Below, in pieces: positions 57,824-64,000 of a stretch of DNA of 64,000 nt; within the stretch, counting starts at the first letter, position 1, and each line of letters starts with the position of its first letter. Location: the NCBI GenBank assembly GCA_034770075.1, contig CM068378.1:48016508-48080507 (forward strand). Reading direction: 5' to 3'. The notes under the pieces were generated by a model. It was not told the DNA's origin. It saw nothing but the letters and a program-made list of their open reading frames with translations, and did not search any database. This DNA is from Aralia elata. Lineage: Eukaryota; Streptophyta; Magnoliopsida; Apiales; Araliaceae. The position numbers and the translations under genes are program-made.

Positions 57824-59544
57824 TTGGAAACTAAGTATGTAGAATTTTTTGAAAATATTCTTCCAATGAAAATAAGAGACGTGGGCAATCCATCTTCAAA
57901 TGATTTTCTTAAAAGAAAAGATAAAGAACTTGTACCTGCTTCTACTAGAAGTAAAAGGCAACGTTTTGAGAAAACTTTTGGCCCAGATTTTATAACTGAA
58001 GATGACCCTAAAACGTATGGAGAAGCAATGAAATCAATTGATGCAACATTTTGGAAAGATGTTATTAATAGTGAACTAGAATCCATTATGTCTAATCATA
58101 CATAGAAACTAGTTAATTTGCCTAGAAGATGTAAACCTATTGGTAGTAAATGGGTGTTTAAAAAGAAGTTAAAAGCTGATGGATCTATTGATAAATTCAA
58201 GGCTAGACTTGTGGCTAAAGGGTATACTCAAAAGGAAAGGTTTGATTATTTTGACACTTACTCACCAATGACTAAAATTGCAACTATAAGAATTTTAATT
58301 GCTTTGGCATCTATTAATAAATTGATAATCCACCAAATGGATGTTAAAACAGTTTTCTTGAATGGAGAGTTAAATGAAGAAATATATATGTGTCAGCCAG
58401 AAGTATTTGTTGTTCCAGGAGAAGAACAAAAAGTGTGTAGACTTGTGAAATCATTGTATGGTTTGAAACAAGCACCAAAACAATGGAATGACAAATTCAA
58501 TAAAACTCTCTTTTCTAATAACTTTGTGACAAATGAATCCTGATACTTGTGTGTATAGTAGATTCGATGGAAACTGTGTGTGTGAGATGCTTATATGTGG
58601 ATGACTTGCTAATATTTGGTACTGATGAGAAAGTTGTGAAAACCACAAAAACCTTTTTATCTTCCAAATTTGACATGAAAGATTTGGGAGAAGCGGATTT
58701 GATTCTTGGCATGAAAATTAATAGACATGCAGATGGTTTAGTCTTATCTCAATCTCATTATGTGGAAAATATTCTTAAGAAGTTTAATTTCTTTAATGAA
58801 GAGCCATTAGGAACACCTTATGACTCTAGTATACATTTAAAGAAAAATAAAGGGATTGGTATTGCACAAACTGAATATGCTAGAATCATTGGTAGTGTAA
58901 TGTACCTAATGAACTGTACTCGACCTGATATTGCATATGCCATCAGTAGACTTAGAAGATATACTCATAATCCTTCACAAGATCATTGGAATGCATTGTC
59001 ACGTCTAATGAGGTATTTAAAAGGAACAGTTAATGTAGGTATACATTTTACTGGTCATCCTAATGTTTTAGAAGGATATTGTGATGCTAATTGGATATCT
59101 GATAATGATGAAACAAACTCCACCAGTGGATATGTGTTTACTTTATGTGGAGGAGCTGTCTCTTGGAGATCTGCTAAACAAACTTGTACTGCTAGATCTA
59201 CTATGGAATCTGAATTTATTGCATTAGAATTGGCAGGTACAGAAGCAGAGTGGGTGAGGAATTTATTGGCAGACATACCATTATGGTCTAAACCAATTTC
59301 TTCTATATCTCTGCATTGTGATTCTCAAGTTTCCATCGGCCGAGCAATGAACCAAGTGTATAATGGGAAACAAAGGCATATTCGCTTGAGACATAATATT
59401 GTGCGAGGACTGAATAGTAACGGTGTTATTTCCATGGAGTTTGTGAGGCCTGAAAAGAACCTAGCGGATCCGCTTACAAAGGGATTGATTAAAAAGATTT
59501 TCCAAGAAGCATCCAGAGGGATGGGACTATTGCCAACATTTTGA
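57824..59544 (+). pseudogene. Copia reverse transcriptase and RNase H
   Basis: Frame 57824-58105 is the linker before RT and ends NHT and TAG, where relatives have Trp. From 58118 the RT reads PIGSKWVFKKKLKADGSIDK, then FKARLVAKGYTQ, HQMDVKTVFLNGELNEEIYM and SLYGLKQAPKQWNDKF. A shift near 58545 precedes the active site LYVDDLLIFG and, later, RNase H (EGYCDANWISDNDETNSTSG; SRSAKQTC-type motif read here as WRSAKQTCTARSTMESEFIA). The terminal DPLTKGL motif is present before the TGA at 59542. Confidence 0.87.
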
Positions 59545-60109
59545 GTAAGTAATGCGTGATGGAAACCCAGCCCATGTGATTGGAGATCCCATGAATTGGG
59601 TTCAATGGGTAACAACAAGTCACGGAATTACTTAATTATAGCACTGCAATTATTTATCCCTGTGTGTATGTGGTGCTTACTAACAAATTATGATAGGATA
59701 AATCATTTAGATTCTTAATGAAACTCATAGCCCTAAAGGGTGGTGTATGTCAGTTTACACTTGATGGGTTCACCTATATAAAGGTGGAAGTGTGGGTCGC
59801 TTCCTATGAGAGCATGTGGCAAACTCTCTAGGGCCTTTATGAAAATCTAGGATATGGCGCATGGCCTAGAACGCGCCCAACCGCGGACTTGTGTGGATTC
59901 AAGATTTTTGGGTATGTGTTCAAGTTCAACTGTTTGTATCACAGATAATGGGTTCAAGATTTTAATTCACCTATAATCTATATTCATGAGCTTGTTCCAC
60001 TAAGTGTCGATTCAAACCCACAAGGTATCGACATAATGTATCTATAATCTATTGTCTGACTTCATTCTTTTCAATTTGTTCTTTGATAATTTTGAATCAT
60101 GTGGGGGAT

Positions 60110-60655
60110 TGTTGTTTGTGCTTTAAAAATTATACTTCAAAACCTTTAACTTTGGCAAAGTCCCACATTGCCTATTTTGAGAACCTTTCTTTGGTATATT
60201 ACTATACACTAGTGTTGGGCTTAATAACATGGTTAAGGAAAAAGGGATGGGCTCGCGCACATGAGGTTGGCTAAGGAATTAGGTTGGGCCAAGCTTGGAT
60301 CTTGGACTTCCGGCCAGAAAACCTTACTTCGTGTGGGCGCGCGTTACGCCCGCGCAGAGGGGGGTGCAATTCCGGACAATTTGGCCTCGTGGGTGCACTC
60401 AGGTAGCCCAATGTTTTTGCTAAAATTCCTAACTCAGTTTTTGATTAAGCTAAAACATGTTTTAAGTTACTTGAGCTCCATACACGTTTTTTGTTACTAA
60501 AACTTCTTCCATGTTTTTATTACATGATCGAACAGATGGTTCTTGATCCAGATCTCAGATCTTAGATCTAACAAATCCTATAACTATTCTTCTCTCAACT
60601 TCAGAACAACACCACCAAAACTAACAGTAAACTCTCTCTTCTTCATTTTGAATAT
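60110..60655 (+). repeat. Copia 3' LTR, interrupted
   Basis: It matches the 5' LTR up to TTGAATA, then is replaced by the start of a gypsy LTR. The remaining 200-odd bases should lie beyond the window. Confidence 0.83.
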
Positions 60656-61677
60656 GATACAATCGTGATCAGGCTCACATCAAACCTTAATAACTCAACT
60701 CAAGTTCCAGGGATTTATCAAGCGATTTTAAATATTTGGGCTGAAGTTTATTTAAAGATGCTTAAAATGGAGTTCAATTCAAGGCCAATTTTAATCAAAT
60801 TATGTGGCAATTTACATTCTAGCAAATTCGCAATCGGGCAACGGACATTCCAATTCTAATCATCCAATCACACGGGTTTTCTAGCATATTCAAGATTTAA
60901 CATTTACATATGAAGGACTTAGCATATTAGTTTCCTATATCATGTGGGCCACGCAGTTTCCAAGTAGATAACTAGCTGATTTTGTTCTCCACGAATTAAT
61001 GGGTTCCTAACAATTAATGGGTTTCTAATTCCAAATGGAGGAAGGCTTCGGATTTCTAATTCAAATTTGGACGCGGATTTACTTAATTATTAGGCTATTT
61101 ATTTTCAGCATGTTTTAGATTCCTACTATAATTAGAATGTTTGATAAGGAGGATTTAATTTCGTTATTGTTTATTAGTTAGGATTTGGTTTCCAAATTAA
61201 TTTGGTAAGCTAGGATTGTGTTTCTAGTTGATTTTATAATTCCTATTAGCATTAGAATTACTTTTGAGTAGTATAAATAGGGGACTTAGATGATGTACTT
61301 GATACACTTCATTCAGAATTATTCAATACAATTATTTGTGAGACTTCTCATCTTTTGGTTCTTTAAGAATTCCTAGACTAGTTCTTAGTTTTCTTGAGAT
61401 TCAATTATTGACTTATCATACAACAATACATAGTTGTGTGTGGCGTCTTCTACCGCATCAATCGTCGATTGTACCGAGATTATCGCTTACATATAAGCGA
61501 GGGGTCAAGGTGCGTTGGTGTCCATTCAACGCAGATTTTCAAGGCGAACAATTGTACCAAGATTACCGTCTACATATAGACGAGGGGTTAAGGTGTTGCA
61601 AGCTATCCACCGTTCAACTTTGCTAGAAACGATCCGGGTGACGACCACCTCACGCAAGCGTACCGTGGAGTCTATCA
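60655..61677 (+). repeat. 5' LTR of the nested gypsy element
   Basis: TGATA...TATCA ends and primer-binding site directly inside. CATTCAGAATTATTCAATAC and following bases suggest the transcribed part starts near 61290, after TATAAATAGGGG at about 61275. Confidence 0.8.
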
Positions 61678-62202
61678 TTTGGTATCAAAGCTAAGTTCCT
61701 AGCAGGTTACTTATCCTTTAATTTTCTTGTTGAAGAGCAAAAAACAAATCGTGAGTTAGGAAAAAAAAGGTGTTGGAAAAAATTTTATTTGTTTCGAATT
61801 ATTTGCTAACGAATTCCGCAGCAATAATTTGTGGCACACCATCAATTTCATCAAATTCCGCAAATTCAACCATCAATTACCACTCTAATATTCTAGGCAT
61901 ACAATCCGATGGTTACAACGAGTTTTGTTGGTAACCATAGGCATACCTTCTATATTTGTTCTTGATAAGTTATTTTTGAATTGATTAGTAAACTGTGATT
62001 GTGTTTGGTGAATTAAAAAAGAACCTATAAGAGAGACTATTGAGAGGTAAAAGGCAGAGTTGTGAGATTATTAGAGGTTAAAAGCCAATTGTGCGATACA
62101 CGAGCGATTTCATAATTGTGTGATATACTATTTGAGCGAAACGCGTAAGGGAGTGTGTGAGGAAAATTTTCTTTATCTACTAACTTTTGTTTTGCAGCAA
62201 TC

Positions 62203-63471
62203 ATGTATGGATATAACTGTGAAAAGAATTATGAGTGACAAAAGAGATCTTTTCAAGATCGAGCGGATCCAGAAGCTTATTTGAGTTGGGAGAAAATGAA
62301 GGAACGAGAATTTGAATATCATGACTTTTCCGAGTATAAGAAGTTCAAATTGGCGATCCAAACATTTTTCGATCATGCAGCTACATGGTGGGCTCAATTT
62401 GTGCGTGACAGGAAAAGATATGAAGAGTATCCAATTGAGACATTGAAAGAGTTGAAAACCGTGATAAGGAAGCGGTTTGTTCCAGTACAGCTTAATAGGA
62501 GGGACGAGTATGCAACTCCAAGATATGTCGATCAACCTTCAAGGCGATCAACTTGGGATGATAAAAGGAAGGATCATAGGCATGGAGATTCGCATCGGAG
62601 ACAACCACGAGAAACTCCAAAAGCGTATAGGGAACCAGTATCATTTGAGGACATCAAAAGAATATTTATTAAAATAAGGGACAATTATTTGAAGCAACAA
62701 CAAAACATCTCTAAGGCACAAAAGGAGCAAGATCAGCCGAGGGAGGTGGACGATGGAATAGAATATGCAGTCCAAGGAGAATTGTTAGGTTCCAGTGTAC
62801 ATGATGAAGTCCATGAAGATATCGAGATTGTACGAAAAGATTGTGATCAAGAGAAAGCAAGTGAGCGACAAAAAGAAATTGATCAAGAGATTGATAGTGA
62901 AAAAGAAAAATTTGAAAAGATTGAGAATGAAAAGAAACGGGAGAATAAAAAGAATGAAAGTGAAAATAAACGAGAGAAAGAAACAGTGGAGAGTAAGAGT
63001 AAAAAAAGAGAAGAGAGTAAGTTGGAAAGTGAGTTGTATTTTGAAAAGCCAATGACTGTACATTCGTACAAGACGGCGCTTTTGAATACTAACAAGATTA
63101 ACTCTTCTTTGTCTACTTCTGTTGTTTCTCTTATTCAGGTTGTTGATGATATACCCCGAGCTATAATTCCATATCAGTCAGCTTTTAGTATTCCTGAGGA
63201 GACGGAGGAGTTACCAAGGCGGGTTGGAGAGTTGATGGAGCCCAACTTCATCAAAGCGGGTATCGTGGGAGAAAGCGTTAGTGCACGTGCTATTCATGAG
63301 ATCACAGTACCTAAGGAATATATAATGCCGAGCTTGTTCATTGATTTCGAATTGGTAAACAAGTATCGTTATTATTTTCTTTACTTAGATAATATGTTTA
63401 ATAAATTGCATAGTACTCAACTCAACTCAAGTTCCAGGGATTTATCAAGCGATTTTAAATATTTGGGCTGA
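62203..63471 (+). pseudogene. Gag fused to the start of reverse transcriptase by deletion
   Basis: From the ATG at 62203 the frame reads MYGYNCEKNYE, a TGA (62236-62238), then RADPEAYLSWEKMKEREFEY and ATWWAQFVRDRKRYEEYPIE, a Gag domain. It continues unbroken through a K/E-rich, probably coiled-coil stretch (residues about 215-260) into EETEELPRRVGELMEPNFIK and a decayed NKYRYYFLYLDNMFNKLHS, the early part of a gypsy RT. It ends in LTR sequence at 63471. Protease, most of RT, RNase H and integrase are gone. Apart from the TGA (CGA to TGA would explain it) about 400 codons stay open. Confidence 0.75.
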
Positions 63472-64000
63472 AGTTTATTCAAAGATGCTTAAAATAGAGT
63501 TCAATTCAAGGCCAATTTTAATCAATTCATGTGGCAATTTACATTCTAGCAAATTCGCAATCGGGCAACGGACATTCCAATTCTAATCAGCCAATCACAC
63601 AAACGGGTTTTCTAGCATATTCAGGATTTAACATTTACATATGAAGGACTTAGCATATTAGTTTCCTATATCATGTGGGCCACGCAGTTTCCAAGTAGAT
63701 AACTAGCTGATTTTGTTCTCCACGGATTAATGGGTTCCTAACAATTAATGGGTTTCTAATTCTAAATGGAGGAAGGCTTCGGATTTCTAATTCAAATTTG
63801 GACGTGGATTTCCTTAATTATTAGGCTATTTATTTTCAGCATGTTTTAGATTCCTACTATAATTAGAATGTTTGATAAGGAGGATTCAATTTCCTTATTG
63901 TTTATTAGTTAGGATTTGGTTTCCAAATTAATTTGGTAAGTTAGGATTTGGTTTCTAAATTAATTTGGTAAGCTAGGATTGTGTTTCTAGTTGATTTTAT
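63417..64000 (+). repeat. 3' LTR of the nested gypsy element, running off the window
   Basis: Near-identical to 60694-61230 with few substitutions and one 36-base local duplication (GGATTTGGTTTCYAAATTAA type) near 63910-63975. Confidence 0.83.

Larger units (their letters stand above)
54840..60655 (+). mobile_element. Degenerate Ty1/copia retrotransposon
   Basis: The left LTR 54840-55601 (TGTTGTTTGTG...TTCCAACA) and right LTR from 60110 flank gag, protease, integrase, RT and RNase H in copia order. A polypurine tract, GTGGGGGA, lies just before the right LTR. Reading frames shift near 56990, 57235 and 58545, and stops lie at 56685, 57794 and 58103. The right LTR stops at 60654 where another retrotransposon is inserted. 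The left LTR lacks about 50 bases present in the right one, between GTGGGCGC-type direct repeats (near 55063). Confidence 0.9.
60655..64000 (+). mobile_element. Internally deleted Ty3/gypsy element nested in the copia 3' LTR
   Basis: The left LTR 60655-61677 (TGATACAATCG...GTCTATCA) is followed by a tRNA-Met-type primer-binding site TGGTATCAAAGC at 61680. The same LTR sequence restarts at 63417 and runs out of the window. Only gag and the start of RT lie between them. The 3' LTR lacks its first 35-40 bases; the junction lies in ACTCAACTCAA, shared by RT and LTR. The insertion point is the interrupted copia LTR, so this element is younger than the copia copy. Confidence 0.83.

Noticed and set aside
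62711..63095. Phe/Leu/Ser-rich minus-strand frames suggesting membrane proteins
   Set aside because: Antisense of the K/E-rich part of the gag-derived frame; AAG and GAA codons read backwards give Phe, Leu and Ser.

Overview
The window reads as nuclear DNA of a flowering plant, probably a eudicot; I do not assign a species. It holds pieces of plant genes with plant-type introns, Ty1/copia and Ty3/gypsy retrotransposons, Helitron-like and hAT-like elements, and a nuclear copy of plastid DNA. I see no complete, intact protein-coding host gene. The window is mostly layered transposable elements carrying or flanking gene fragments.

Layout. 1-505: 3' end of an AT-hook (AHL, PPC domain) gene broken by an 8-bp imperfect duplication. 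2787-4119: decayed exons of an armadillo-repeat kinesin on the minus strand. 5195-14294: two full-length copies and one 3' fragment of a Helitron-like family carrying a captured exon of a TBL (PMR5N) gene; copy A is split by a 2.7-kb solo gypsy LTR with a perfect 5-bp target duplication. 15485-17373: fragments of a P4-ATPase (ALA) and an EDR1-like kinase gene in the same orientation. 17595-18860 and 22438-23257: two members of a non-autonomous hAT-like family with perfect 8-bp target duplications. 19638-34321: about 18 tandem units of roughly 805 bp that look like LTR plus polypurine-tract segments of a SIRE-type copia element, interrupted by a hAT copy and a 593-bp plastid insert (trnI-CAU and the start of ycf2).

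34317-45858: a degenerate minus-strand gypsy element with 2.5-3.5-kb LTRs, an extra coiled-coil ORF before gag and clusters of GC-rich palindromes in its LTRs. 45859-48803: leader and LTR of a minus-strand copia-like element with a second type of GC palindrome. 48804-49126: a gypsy LTR remnant. 49133-50976: a short LTR element with an unrecognised broken ORF. 52513-52950: two cleanly spliced exons of KU80. 54840-60655: a degenerate plus-strand copia element whose 3' LTR is split by another gypsy element (60655 to the window end), in which a deletion has fused gag to the start of reverse transcriptase.

The most unusual signal is the repeated use of short palindromes in LTRs and leaders: cores such as GCGCAGCTGCGC whose differing flanks are each self-complementary, plus four arrays in the solo LTR whose units each contain an inverted repeat. 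The order of elements records capture, nesting, solo-LTR formation, array amplification and deletions at short homologies.
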